From positions 46,471,092 to 46,535,091 of the forward strand of contig QCXZ01000138.1 in NCBI GenBank assembly GCA_025024175.1: 64,000 nt of DNA, in the 5' to 3' direction. The stretch is from Rhyzopertha dominica. Taxonomy: Eukaryota > Arthropoda > Insecta > Coleoptera > Bostrichidae. Made by a program: the position numbers and the translations under genes. Positions 12,301 through 23,100 of this stretch are shown here, one piece after another. Numbering within the stretch: the stretch's first letter is position 1; the number at the start of each line of letters is the position of its first letter. The notes beneath the pieces were generated by a model. It was not told the DNA's origin. It ran no database searches and was given only the letters and a program-made list of their open reading frames with translations.

Positions 12301-15300
12301 TAACTCCAAAAAGAATAATAAAACTTACAGTAAGAATTAAGATGATATTCACAACAGAAAAACAAACTTTGCAATTTCGGCATATCACTTCTAGGGGCCT
12401 TAAACAACTTTTTCATACGTTGATAATCTCGAGGAACGGTTACAAAAATTTTGTTAGCTATACTGACTGAAGTACTTTTATAACCGTATACCAAACAAGA
12501 CTTGTTTTGTTTTCTATACATAATAGATGCTTGTAAAACTACACAAATCACTTTTTGGTGCGACCTCTTACACCGTCCTTTCAATAAACACCACACAAAA
12601 GCTTTTCCAATACAAGAATGATACTACACCATTAAACAGCACGCTCCTCGGTAATGTTTACATGACACTTGACGTCACGAGTTGAATAACCTTGGATAGA
12701 AGCGTTTTGGCGGTGACTCCTAAGATTCGAATTTCAGACCTGAAATTCTCTACCTACAAATATTTTTTTTAACATGGCGTACTATATATATGCACTTCAA
12801 GATTCATTTTATGTAATTTTCAAAAAAAGTGATAATACCCAATTCACCTTTGGTTAATAAATGAACTATATATCCTTTATTGAAACTAAAGGAATACGAG
12901 GAGATAAAAAACCTTCCATTCCACTTCTAAAGAAAACATTTAAGAGTTAGGGTTATTGATTGATTAAAACCAGGGTACGATAGGGATTCCCGCCGCTCCT
13001 GTATACCGCCGGGATGCCCGTCTACGCTGCGTTAGAGGGATGACACACTTATTGCTATTACGCTTCCTCGTAGCGCATGTTATGGGAAATTGAGGATTGG
13101 GATGGTTTGCAGGATGAACCCAACCAATGGAAGCTTTCCTTAGATATTTCTATGCTTTATGTTAACTAAGCCCGGCTTCTATATTCTTCTTCCCAGATTG
13201 AGCTGCTGTCTGGAATTGTATACAAATATAGGACTGCAACTCTAGATGGGGTGATGGTGCTCTACGGTTGTCAAGCTTTTGTGTGGCTATGTTTGTTTCT
13301 AGGTCTTCCTGGTTTTCGTAAATTATTCTCGCTCTGTATCTCCTCCTATAGGAGATATCGGCATGACGTCGGCACGTTCCTAAAAGTCGACCGTCTTGCA
13401 GAAGCAACCTTTTGTTCAAATCGTTTGACGGCGGTATGGCGTTTCATAAAGTAGCTAACAGCTGTTGACGTGTTGACAAAGAACTGTTCTTGGTACTGTG
13501 TTACTGTGTACTATACGGCTTGCTGTCTATGATTCAAAATTAGTGCTACAAAACCAGAGATCTTTCCACGAGAAGACGGACAACTTGGATATCGAAAAAA
13601 AATCGGCCTGAACTGTTGAAATTAAATTAACAAACGTCAAAACATGAAAGTCTGCAACAAACACTTTACTTCTGGTAAATGGTAACATCTAATATACGAA
13701 GGCTACCATTCAACTCAACTTCACCGCATAATTCTAGTTTAATCTTATACTTATCCACATACATAAACAATAACAAACACATGTGATGTTATTTTAGATT
13801 GAAATATATTTTATATATCCAAAAAAGTCCAGAACTTTAACGAAAGAGGAAATTGAGAGATTTTTACAAGAGGAACCTAATAGTAAATTTCTGCTAGAAA
13901 AGCTAATTCAAATTAATATAAATCTATTGATTTATCTAATTCTAAGCAAATTTTCAAGTCATTTTAATTATCGGTGTTTGTGGAGCTTTGAGAAGAGATG
14001 AGCTACTGAAAATAATGACAGATGATGTAGAAGACAAAAATTCCATTACTATTATAAGAATTCCTGATTCCAAAACTCATACTCCGAGAAGTTTTGTGAT
14101 TTCAAGTCCAGATCAAATGAAGATATGCCGCAAATACTGTGTTTTACTACAAGTCGAAGACTTTTTGTTAAGTATGTCAAAGAAAAATGTGTTAACCAGA
14201 TGATTGGCGTCAACAAAATAAGGAATGTGCCAAAAGAATCTCAATTTTGCTTCATCCAGAAACACACAGGGCACTGCTTCAGACGTTCTTCCGCCACTCT
14301 GTTAGCCGACGCAGGCGCCGATATTACCACGTTTAAACGATATGGGGGGGGGGGGCGTTCCAGAACGGTAGCGGAGATGTATATAGAATATTCTATTCAA
14401 AATAAAATGTGAGTCGCAAATAAACTGTTACCATCTTCAGCAGAGCCTACAGAACTTACCAATAATACAACGTGCGCAGTAAACTTAAACAACTATAGCA
14501 GCAGCCTCATTGAACACCCAGAACTAAAAGCTACGATAACTGATAGCACTAGATCTGGCATAAATTTAACTCACTACAATATCGGTACTTTCAATGTGCA
14601 TGTAGTGCAAAATAATAATAAATAAGTTTCGAAAGAATGACAAATTATTTTAACATTTGTTTTATGTTCTAGACCGACATATACTTTGGCGTTCTAGAAC
14701 ACAAAAGTATTTCGCAGCTAGGTAACAAAAAAGGTTCTCTTTGTCAACTGAAAATTTAACGAAAATATCAGCTTTTGATGACAGTTTTCGAGAAAAATAT
14801 TTATATTTTTCGAAAAAACAACCGAGAATTCTTAGTGCGCTGTCTACAGCAAACTCTATAAGCGAGTTAAAGGCCACTTTTGGATAAAAAAAATCTAAAT
14901 CTCTAATTTTTTCTACGCGTTGAAGGTGATTGATGTTGAGACTTAGAACTAAAGCCTTCTACATGTACAAACATAACGTGGTTGATAAATAAACTCTAGA
15001 GGCAACAGCCAAAAAATCTGCCTAATATTGTCTTATACTACATAATCTCATAATTTAACCACGTTATTTTCACTCCAAGTGTGAACCACTTACCTAAAGA
15101 ATGTCCAACACAAACCGTTCTTCCAGTGGGTAAGCCCGCATCCCTTAGTATCGACAGAAAATGCCCCGCGCAACGTGCGACCGCCTTTGTATTGTGCACA
15201 GCAGCCCTGTAGCACGGAGCCTGACTCAGAGCACCCCAATCCACCATCCACACATTGTAGCTTCCGTTGCTGAGGTACGCTGAAAACGAATCCATGCTAC

Positions 15301-15751
15301 ACACTGCACCAAGTACCATTCACGCATTTTTACCGTCTCTCAATACCACGATAGGTAGAGTATCATCTCCACCAGCATACCCGTGTACTAAAAACACGTT
15401 TTCCTTGTTGGGATCCCAAATACTCTGCCTTAACCAATCGGTCGAGTAAGAATCAACCTCTTGCCTCTCTTTCCCGCTGTACAAAATGAATTTGGTGTCG
15501 AAATCCGGACATGCCTCCTTTTGATTCGAAGGCCTGAACGTGCAGTCTCTTAGTGTGTTGTTCGAAATGCTGGTGTTGTGAAGATAAAGGGCATCCTTGA
15601 TGGGTTCGTTAGGAAAAGTTATGCTGCCAGGCGGAGGAAGAAGGGTCACCGGCTGCAGACCGTAAGCTGGAATGCGGAATGAGTCGACAGCTTAAGATCT
15701 TATCGCATACTCACCAATGTTTACGAAGGCTAGTAGTACTAAATACTGCAT
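6365..15751 (-). CDS. Secreted insect neutral lipase (pancreatic lipase / phospholipase A1 family), six exons
   Basis: Exons on the minus strand: 15751-15715, 15666-15334, 15279-15094, 10639-10403, 6716-6548, 6494-6365. Every junction is GT/AG, phases agree, and the total is 1092 nt (363 aa plus stop). The start is set by a signal peptide, MQYLVLLAFVNIAYG. The hydrolase core has FLVHGYAGG (oxyanion-hole strand), YNVWMVDWG, and the nucleophile elbow GHSLG (Ser about 183). ALDPA gives Asp about 207 and LCSH gives His about 272, so the catalytic triad is complete. The C-terminal half is rich in conserved cysteines. These features are typical of insect extracellular lipases acting on acylglycerols or phospholipids; the exact substrate is not readable. 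Introns 1 and 2 are 48 and 54 nt, while introns 3 and 4 are about 4.5 and 3.7 kb and full of transposons. A poly(A) signal lies 32 nt past the stop (6328-6333). Confidence 0.93.
7143..7170 (-). ncRNA. Hammerhead-ribozyme-like core
   Basis: On the minus strand the order is CTGAAGA, A, GAAAC, a six-base loop, GTTTC, then GAAACGTT. The first and last boxes match the hammerhead consensus CTGANGA and GAAA. The segment between them forms a perfect five-pair stem II. Such motifs are known from the ends of Penelope-like retroelements. No reverse transcriptase is visible beside this copy. Stem I and the cleavage site could not be assigned by eye. Confidence 0.45.
7181..7516. repeat. Two identical 168-bp tandem copies
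   Basis: Unit 1 is 7181-7348 and unit 2 is 7349-7516. By eye they are identical at every position, followed by the first few bases of a third copy (cttgataat) that then diverges. Each unit ends near ggtgcaccctgtataatgg, a terminus-like string seen on many insect DNA repeats. The array lies within lipase intron 5 territory and directly abuts the hammerhead-like core. Confidence 0.85.
7707..8602 (+). mobile_element. Internally deleted mariner-like transposon
   Basis: The ends are inverted copies: the left arm has ggtcatgtca (7711-7720) and the right arm has tgacatgacc (8589-8598), both continuing inward to cctgcaca. A TA dinucleotide flanks each end, as expected for Tc1/mariner. Inside, plus-strand frames broken by stops read KDSGIIFLHDNS, a degraded form of the mariner LLHDNARPH block holding the second catalytic Asp, and upstream a GRPYTATDNALL-like segment. 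At about 0.9 kb it is shorter than a full mariner, and it is non-functional. Confidence 0.6.
8603..9779. other. Lipase intron sequence without recognised genes
   Basis: ORFs at 8688-8963 and 9329-9557 have no domain I recognise. The 9300-9560 part is less AT-rich than its surroundings and may be a retrotransposon relic, but I cannot show it. Confidence 0.35.
9780..10062 (+). mobile_element. Possible solo LTR
   Basis: The stretch carries promoter and polyadenylation signals in LTR order: tataaaa at about 9908, then aataaag at about 9982, then a conserved-looking end running into aattggggcaacg. The GC-rich upstream part (9780-9880) also differs from the surrounding intron. No paired LTR or coding region was found, and the left boundary is a guess. 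Confidence 0.3.
10850..11330 (-). mobile_element. LINE 3' fragment
   Basis: The minus strand codes for the post-RT tail of an insect LINE. It shows TIQAVDIKFLKRIKGITRMDK followed by ITNDMMREELG, then in a shifted frame MKRFGH and GEPSKTWNEEVTRILR. This order (IQA..MKFLR..KG.TR.D+.RN..IREEL, then GRP..TW.E) is standard for RTE-like elements. Frameshifts and a stop mark it as dead. It lies in a long intron of the lipase in the same orientation. Confidence 0.6.
11556..12843. mobile_element. Long-terminal-inverted-repeat DNA element
   Basis: The ends match in inverse orientation: attgggtatt near 11556 and aatacccaat near 12836. Inside, the arms remain similar, for example accgccaaaacgc at about 11703-11720 against gcgttttggcggt at about 12702-12715, and cgtgacgtca on both sides. 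The arms are imperfect and more than 200 bp long with small gaps. The middle contains a THAP-like ORF on the minus strand. Length is about 1.29 kb. THAP domains are typical of P-element-type transposases, so a P-like non-autonomous element is one reading; the target duplication was not resolved. Confidence 0.6.
12336..12497 (-). pseudogene. Degenerate THAP zinc-finger domain
   Basis: Within a 111-codon ORF the segment CLVYGYKSTS, then KIFVTVPRD, then RMKKLFKA, then FFCCEYH follows the THAP order (C..C, basic helix after a P-x-D, C-x2-H). The second zinc ligand is replaced: GYKS where a Cys is expected. The domain is therefore unlikely to bind zinc normally. It sits in the middle of the inverted-repeat element, whose transposase it probably once began. 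Confidence 0.5.
12844..13819. other. Intron sequence with a GC-richer patch
   Basis: Bases 12980-13440 are more GC-rich than the flanks and have short ORFs on both strands without recognised domains. It could be the leader of a retrotransposon. Nothing firmer is visible. Confidence 0.35.
13820..14625 (+). pseudogene. Crypton-type tyrosine recombinase relic
   Basis: Broken frames read, in order: SRTLTKEEIERFLQE (N-terminal helix), GVCGALRRDELLKI (first catalytic Arg region), IPDSKTHTPRSF, KYVKEKCVNQMIGVNK, HTGHCFRRSSATLLADAGAD (the H-x-x-R box) and VAEMYIEYS with the nucleophile Tyr. A further open stretch runs to a stop at 14625 and ends NIGTFNVHVVQNNN. This is the layout of insect Crypton recombinases, which move DNA by tyrosine recombination. 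Damage: frame change near 14130-14180, a G run at about 14344-14354 that disrupts the strand after KRYGG, an in-frame TGA at about 14410, and Tyr where the third active-site His would be. It lies in lipase intron 3, opposite to the host gene. Confidence 0.75.
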
Positions 15752-17135
15752 TTTTCGCGCATATCTGTCGAGTAACACGGTGCTAATCAAGAGAAACGTC
15801 TGATTCGTGATGCGATCTAAACAAAACTATGCGTGGTGGTCGTAATTTCGAAGAAGACAAGCTGTGGTGAACGAAAATCAGAGAGGATGTAAATATTGTC
15901 CACCTGGTCGCAAATTATTAGGGAAAAATTAAAAAAATGTCAGACTTTTTAAAAGTTTAGATACGATCGGTGAAATAGACATCAAGAATTAAATGCTTTA
16001 ATGTGTATTTTATTAATTGCTGCAACTAAATTTCATTTTATTTGGTATTGCAGATATCGAAACTGTTTTCCGTTTGTTCGACCACTTCGTGTCAAAACAA
16101 GTACTGTTATCCTGGCAAGAATCCTGAATAATAATTTCGCTACTTTGCATTCAGCATGTGTAAAATAAACAATGGTTTCTGCAGATAAGCGGAAGATGTA
16201 AAGGCTTTAGCACAGCAATCGTACGGCTCATTTTCATCATTCCTTTCGTAAAAAGTCCTGCTTGTTCTGCTTGTAATTCTGTCATGTTTGCAATAAATTT
16301 GGAGTGAATTCAAAATGTCACTGCTTGAATATAGAACAAAAGAGAAGTGTTAACTGCAAGATATGTAGACACATTGTTGGGTATTAAACATCACATGATT
16401 TATTTTAAAACCGCAAAGTTTTTTTCGTTAGCAGACCACGGACTACGCAATTTACTGTTAGAAGCAGTACCAGTGTTCCTTAATCTCGCCCTCATCAATT
16501 ATTACCCTTGTCAGTTATATTACTATCCGTAAATCGCTGGTTTTTCTTCTACCCGAACCAAAAGGTCAGGACACTTTGAACACTTATGTAAGCTTTTTTT
16601 GAGAAGCTTCTTTATTTGTATGTGCATAATAAGTAAATAGTAAAATAATTGCAAAATATGTTTCAAAAATATCTCCCATGTCTTCGAAACCGTTACTTTG
16701 CGGACCTGATATTTTCACTCCGCCTTTTTTAACACCCTGTATGATTACTATAGTGTTGCCACGTTCTCTCAGTAAAAAAAACAAGAGAATTTCTAGGCCC
16801 GTATTATTATACAATGTATTTACTATAATTATAAAGCCACTAAAGCATTGATGTTTCATGTTTTCTCGTGTATGTACATTATTCTTCCGTACTGTGTTTA
16901 AAATATTGGCACAAATATATATGTTATTTTGAAAAACGAAAACAATACATCTTTTACTTACGTAAATAAATAACGATGCAATTTCCGAAAATTGACTATT
17001 AACGATAGGCATTTGTTAAGTTTATGATGGTATATTTCGAACAAATGATTACATAGTGGTTTACTTAATATGCAGTAATATCTATATACTCGAGGGTGTT
17101 ATAAGTTATAATACATTTCTGCTTATTCTTTTGCG
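15752..17135. promoter_or_regulatory. Head-to-head intergenic region between lipase and ionotropic receptor
   Basis: The two flanking genes are divergently transcribed, so both upstream regions must lie here. I see no defined promoter element. A 142-codon minus-strand ORF at 16584-17012 is low complexity and ends near a caccctgtatg string typical of repeats, so I treat it as repeat-derived. Confidence 0.4.
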
Positions 17136-20100
17136 ATGGTATCATATCGCGTTCAAAAAATGGCATACCCATCAGCTTTCTTGTTTTTACTAATATTTTC
17201 TCAAAAATTTAACAATGTAGATATGAAAAATCAACTACATAAGTTTAATTTAACGCCGGATCATTTAAATCTGATATCAAATAACATGAAACACTTTATA
17301 CAAACAACTATTACCAAATACTCCAAAGATGAACATGACTTTATATTGGTTTTCATGAAAGCAGTTCCTCCAGAACATAAAGAATGCATCATGAACGCCA
17401 TAGTTAGCACATCTTCAGTAGCTTACATTACAGATGCATCAGTGAAAAACAAAAACAATGCTATAGTGGTAAGTCGCCTTATTTAGTATTTTTTAAATTT
17501 AATCTTCTGCCTCTGTAGGAAGTGGAAAATCACCTGAAAATCATAGTAATGAATCCTTACAACGACTGGACCAACACTTTGATCTACTTTATCAATATAA
17601 AAATGACGAGAGCTAAAATTCTACTGATTTTCGTTAGCCCCCCTCCAAGATTAATAATTTCAGCCATGATGTCACTGTATTGGTCATCAAACTGTGTAAA
17701 CGTCGTCACGGCGTACGAAAAATACGGAGAAATTAAACTCTTCAGCTTCAACCCTTTTTTACCCGAAAATAAATTCTTGGTACAGCTGGATCCCACTTCT
17801 GACATCTTTTACAACAAACTGAAAAACTTGCACGGATACACGATCAATGCATTATACATCACTCAAGACAGAACGAAAGTACTCACTAAATGGTCCCGAC
17901 GCGGCAATGTATACTGGGGAAGGGACTATCAAACCTGGACCACGATTTTCTCGCACATAAACGGCACTCTCAATATAGTGAAGCTTTGGAAGAGCTTGAA
18001 GAGCGACGAGGTCAATCCGTGGGTGAATTCTAATTACCACTCGAGCAACAGGACGGAACTGAAGAAGCAGATTCTCAGTCGGAATAACATCTCTGTGATT
18101 CTGCATTCGCAGACGTTTTGTGAGGACGATGGCGTCATTGAAAACGCATATCCGCACGCACAGGATGACGATTGCATAATTGTACTGAAAGGAAAGGAGA
18201 TACCCCTATATCGACAGATAATGAAGCTGTTTGACCATGGTGGTTGGATATTTTACCTTGGAATGCCTTACGGTATACATTATAATTTTTGAACAGTAAA
18301 TTTTATTTCATTTACACAATAATTTGAGTCTCGAAAATGATTGAATATTACGTTATGTTAGTACTGTACCAGACTGATTCAAGAAACTCACAATTGAAAC
18401 TCAATCTTTGTCTTTATTAAAATTCATAGTAGTTACAGTTCGTAATATTATTGATTAAAGAATGACCATCTTGATTGTTCATCAACATTGCTAGATTATT
18501 GCTGCTATGCCGTTTTGATATGTATGGTTGCGGTACAGACGCACTCGCGTTTTCTCATTAAATAATACATCTGAATAAACAAAAACGAATTTATTTAAAT
18601 ACTAAAACATTAATTTACACTTCTGAAACTTATAAACCAGCAGCGAGAAGCTTATTTATAATAAACGTACATAGATATTATAGTAATGCAACTCTCTTAC
18701 CGTTTTTACAACCCTGCAATACTATTTACCTTTCATTTACAGGCACAGTTGGAACGGCACGCGACCCCTCATAAATCAAACCCTCTCTTTGTGATTTTGC
18801 GAACTTCCAGTGCCGGCTTTAAGCCGTTTTAAAACTCGTTTTTTGTTAGTGTAGTGTATATTATTCTAAGTAGTTTTTAATCATTCGGTTAAATAAGAGG
18901 TTTTATATCGATCGTTTTTGTTTACGTCTCAAAATGAATTGTACGTAGTTTTAGATGAGTAGCAACATTATTTTGCACAAGCAAAGTATGTCTAGTATAC
19001 ATTTTAATATTTTTACAATCTTTTAACTATTGGAAACATGCGGTTAACGGTTAACATAACTAAATATGTAAATAAAAGACAAGTGTTTTAAAAGACAATA
19101 ATAAGAATATTTATTTTTTATCTAAAGCTCTAAATACAAAAAAAATAATTCCTTACATCTATTATATTTTTACAAAACAGTCTAACAAGTTTGCACCGAC
19201 ATAACTTAAATATATTAATTATTATCATCATCACTACTGTCAAATTCTGAATTACTGCTAGCATTGTCATTAACATGTATTATAAAATTTTGATACATAG
19301 CTATTTTCAATTTCAATAACATGCTTAATACAGCTTTTCCACAGTTCTTTCGTTATACTACTTACCTCTCTACGCACTAAATCTACAACTCCCGAACTTA
19401 AACGCGGACACGTATTGTTTCTTCGTATTCCTTTTTTAAGCCTAGTCCACACTAATTCAATTGGGTTTAGGACGCAATAATACGGTGGCAAACGCATAAC
19501 TATATGTCCATGTCCTTTTGCTAGTTCATCAACTCGATATTGTGTAGGTATGTTGAGATTTTTTATTATTGTCAACAGATCTTTTTTGGTAACTTTTCCA
19601 TCCGTAATTGTAATTGTATTCTTTTTCCTGTAATCAATTATTTCTAATTTTTTTGTAGCTGATGTTGGCGCCTTGTTCATTAATTTTGAATGATAAATCG
19701 CGTTATCCATGACCACAACAGATCCTGGTGGTAGCCCTGGCAGTAACTGCTGCTGAAACCAAGTTTCAAAAAGTGCAGAGTCCATGTCGCAATGGTAGTC
19801 AGCAGAACAATTTTGAATCTGTTTCGCTGACAGTAATAAGCCATTTTCCACCCATCCATCACTTCCTCCCGCATGAATAATTATAATTCTTTTTCCTCTC
19901 GAAGGTGGTGCTTGCAGAACGCAGTTATTTGTTCCATCTGTCAGACCTTTTTTTATCAAGTCGTGGGTGTCGTACCACGTTTCATCCAAATATACGATAT
20001 TACGATTTTCTGGCGGTACCTTCTGATTTCGTTTATATAATTCCATCTCATTCTTTTTAGTCGGGTTGATTCCCTTATGGAACAAACGTTGGTTTAATGT

Positions 20101-23100
20101 ACTATAATTAAAACCGATGCTCTTCAAGTATTTTCTGAACCACTCTTCGCAATAGCTTATGTCATATCCTAATTCCAAAAGTTTTAATTTCAGACTTGCC
20201 GTAGTTAAAACTTTATTTTCCTTATACATTTGGTAAATAACTTTTTTAATTTCTAACCCAAGCTCTTTTGATGTATTTAGAAATTTCTCCGAATTGCGTG
20301 ATTTTCTTGAATTGCCTTTATTTTCTCACAGTCGTGTAGGTAACACCAACCATTTCACTTGTCACTTTTAACGGAGCACTGCACTCTTTTTTTATCAAAA
20401 AATTGTATACATGTTTTATGATTTCTTTAGCATCTTGGGTAATGTAACGACGATTCCTCTTGTCTTCTTCAATGTGCACTTCCATGTCAGCGTCAGCAAC
20501 TTCATGCTGAGCGGTACTTGGAGCAGCTTTTTCCCAAGGACGGAACATTTTTCGCTTCTCTTGTCTCGCGCACAGAAATACTAAGAGTGAATGCTAGTTT
20601 TGGTTTGACCTGTAGTGAACTTTAAATAATCCGACCCTGCTTAACCATCTTCCGAAAATCGGACCTAAATTTATGGTAATCCGGTTATTTGCGGTAACTT
20701 GTGAGGGGCCGCCTGCTGTTCGAGATGAAAGATATTGCAGGGTTGTAATAACGGTAAGAGAGTTGCATTACTTATACTCTTACGGAGTCTTTGACAGAAC
20801 TTTTCTAAATAAAACTAAACTGCTCGCCAAGTAAATGTTTGTGGCGATAAAAACACCCCCTTCGTGATTCATAGTTGGTAAAACCAGCAATGCGCTATAG
20901 ATGCATCCCAGAAAAACATATTTTTATTATATTTAGTTATCTCGTACGGTATCGTAAAACATTCAATACCTGAAGGGTCGGGAAACGAATATTGCGTGCA
21001 AAAAATTTTAATGTGGACACTAGTTAAATGCATTTTTCGGTTTAATAGTAGGTAAATGTGGCCCGTTTATTTATTAGGATGTTCAGTTTGAGATTTTTAG
21101 CATGTTTTTTGTGTGCTTGGTCAACATAGTGTGCATGGATTTTGGTTTGTGCATTTACCTTATCAGGGAGGTGTGACTTCAGTCACAATAAACATCAGCC
21201 ATCTAATAAATGTTTTAATTGACTAATATATGAAACACTAATTGTGACCTCTTATCTTCTGGGTTAACGTAAGATTATAAATACTACATTCTTCGCATAC
21301 TCCTCTTATTTCTTCTTCGTACGGCGCGGCGATTGCATTTTCCTGAGAATGAACGTTTTATTTTTGCAATGTGTGGACTCATTAATTGGCCGTAACCTAG
21401 AGAACTGTTGCTTCAGCATTTTGACGATGTTCGCGGCCGTGACAGTGTCCTTCGTCGAACTTGCTATTAAATCTGCTTACAGTCTCAGATTTCCAGGTGC
21501 TTGAATTGTCTTGGCGTATGTTAACGGCTTGAGATCTGTATAGATCGTAAATGTTAGTGCTTCCACCGTATGCCGGAAGTGCTTGATTGGAGCATGCACT
21601 GCTAGAAATTTCCGATTGAAGGCACTGTACTTTGTTTCGGCTACAGTCAGCCTTTTCGAGTAGTATGCCAGTGGCTGCCATCCTTAGCCACTTTTTTGTT
21701 GTAGAATGGCGCCTGGAGCATGGTCTGGAGCATCGAATACCAATGCGAGTTTCTCTTCAGCATTGATATGTGCAAGAAGGGCTACTTCTTCCAGGACTTT
21801 CTTTGCTTCTTCGAACGTTGTGATGCTTTCTGCGTACCATGTTAAGAGGGCTCTCCCTGGTGTGTTATTTGTTGTCTGTCTGGTTAGGAATCTTCTATAA
21901 AAGTTTGACATACCTAGAAATTGCAGTAGCTGTTGGGCTGTGGTTGGCTTGGGATACATCCTAATGGCGTCCACTTTCTCATGAAATGGTTGCGTTCCTG
22001 CTTTCGAAACCTTGTATACCAGAAATGAGAGTTCTGTTTTGGCAAACACTATCATGACGTATTTTGTTAGCCGTTCGAAGAGCTGTCTGATATGTTTTGG
22101 TGTTTCTCCTCCAAAGATAATGCAACTAAGATGTCATTGATGTATGCGTAACAGTAGTCCAAATCTTGTAGTAGTTTGTGGTGCATTTCTCAGTCCGAAT
22201 CCCATGTACAAAAATTTGAACAGCCCGAACAGCTTTTTGATCACCACTCNCAATATTTGAGCGAAATATTCTATATGTGGTCCGGAGTGGTCCTAGAGTT
22301 TAACGCTCTATAATCTCAGCAAGGCCTCCATTCATCTCCTTTCTTGGGTATGAGATGCAGAGGATGCATGGATTCTTGGATGGTCTGGCGATCCCATGTT
22401 TCACCATGACTTAAACTCTTCCTTTGCTGTCTTTAGCTTATCGGGCGCTAGCCTTCTAGGGATGCAACACACTGGAGGTCCGGGCGCAGTCTCGATATGG
22501 TGCACTATGCCATGCTTTGGGAACGTTAGCTGTCCGCATGGCTTCATTAGATCAGGAAATTGTGCTCGCAGTGATCTGTACGATGTGTCGACGGTGATGA
22601 GTAATTGAAGATGTGCTCGAGAGTACTGCTTGTCCTATTATGGGCTTCCAACCTCCAAGGAAATGCACCCCTTAGTCCCAACAGAGGGGACAGTAGCAGG
22701 TATCCGTACGTCGCGATCGTAGTCCTATTTGCGGCGGCGAGCTAGTATGCTGTCTTCTGGCGTGTTCCTCGAACTCGTGATCGTGGATACACGAAGACGG
22801 GTACCCTCTCGCTCGCACTAGCTCTATTTTCAGGCTCTCGATCTGTGCAGTGAGGCTATCAATGGCACTTACCCAAATGGATACGGGTGCTTTCCCGGTG
22901 GTTTCGTTAATCTATCTGCCGGCCGCGCGGTGTCTTCTAGGGTCGCCTGCGTTGCCACCAGAAGTCGTCCCATCCCCAGCGTCTTTAGCAGCTCTTCTGG
23001 TACTACCTGTCCTGCTAATGCTTGCAGAAGTAGGAGGAACTGCGAAGGTTTGCGATTTCCAATCGCCAGTATTAGCTTCTCGTATGGCTGATGATTTCAC

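Noticed and set aside
16584..17012. 142-codon ORF on the minus strand
   Set aside because: Low complexity, lacks a recognisable domain, and lies in a stretch with a repeat-like caccctgtatg terminus. Probably repeat-derived.
17852..18157. 101-codon ORF antisense to IR exon 2
   Set aside because: A shadow of the real plus-strand exon, which has matching splice phases and IR domains.
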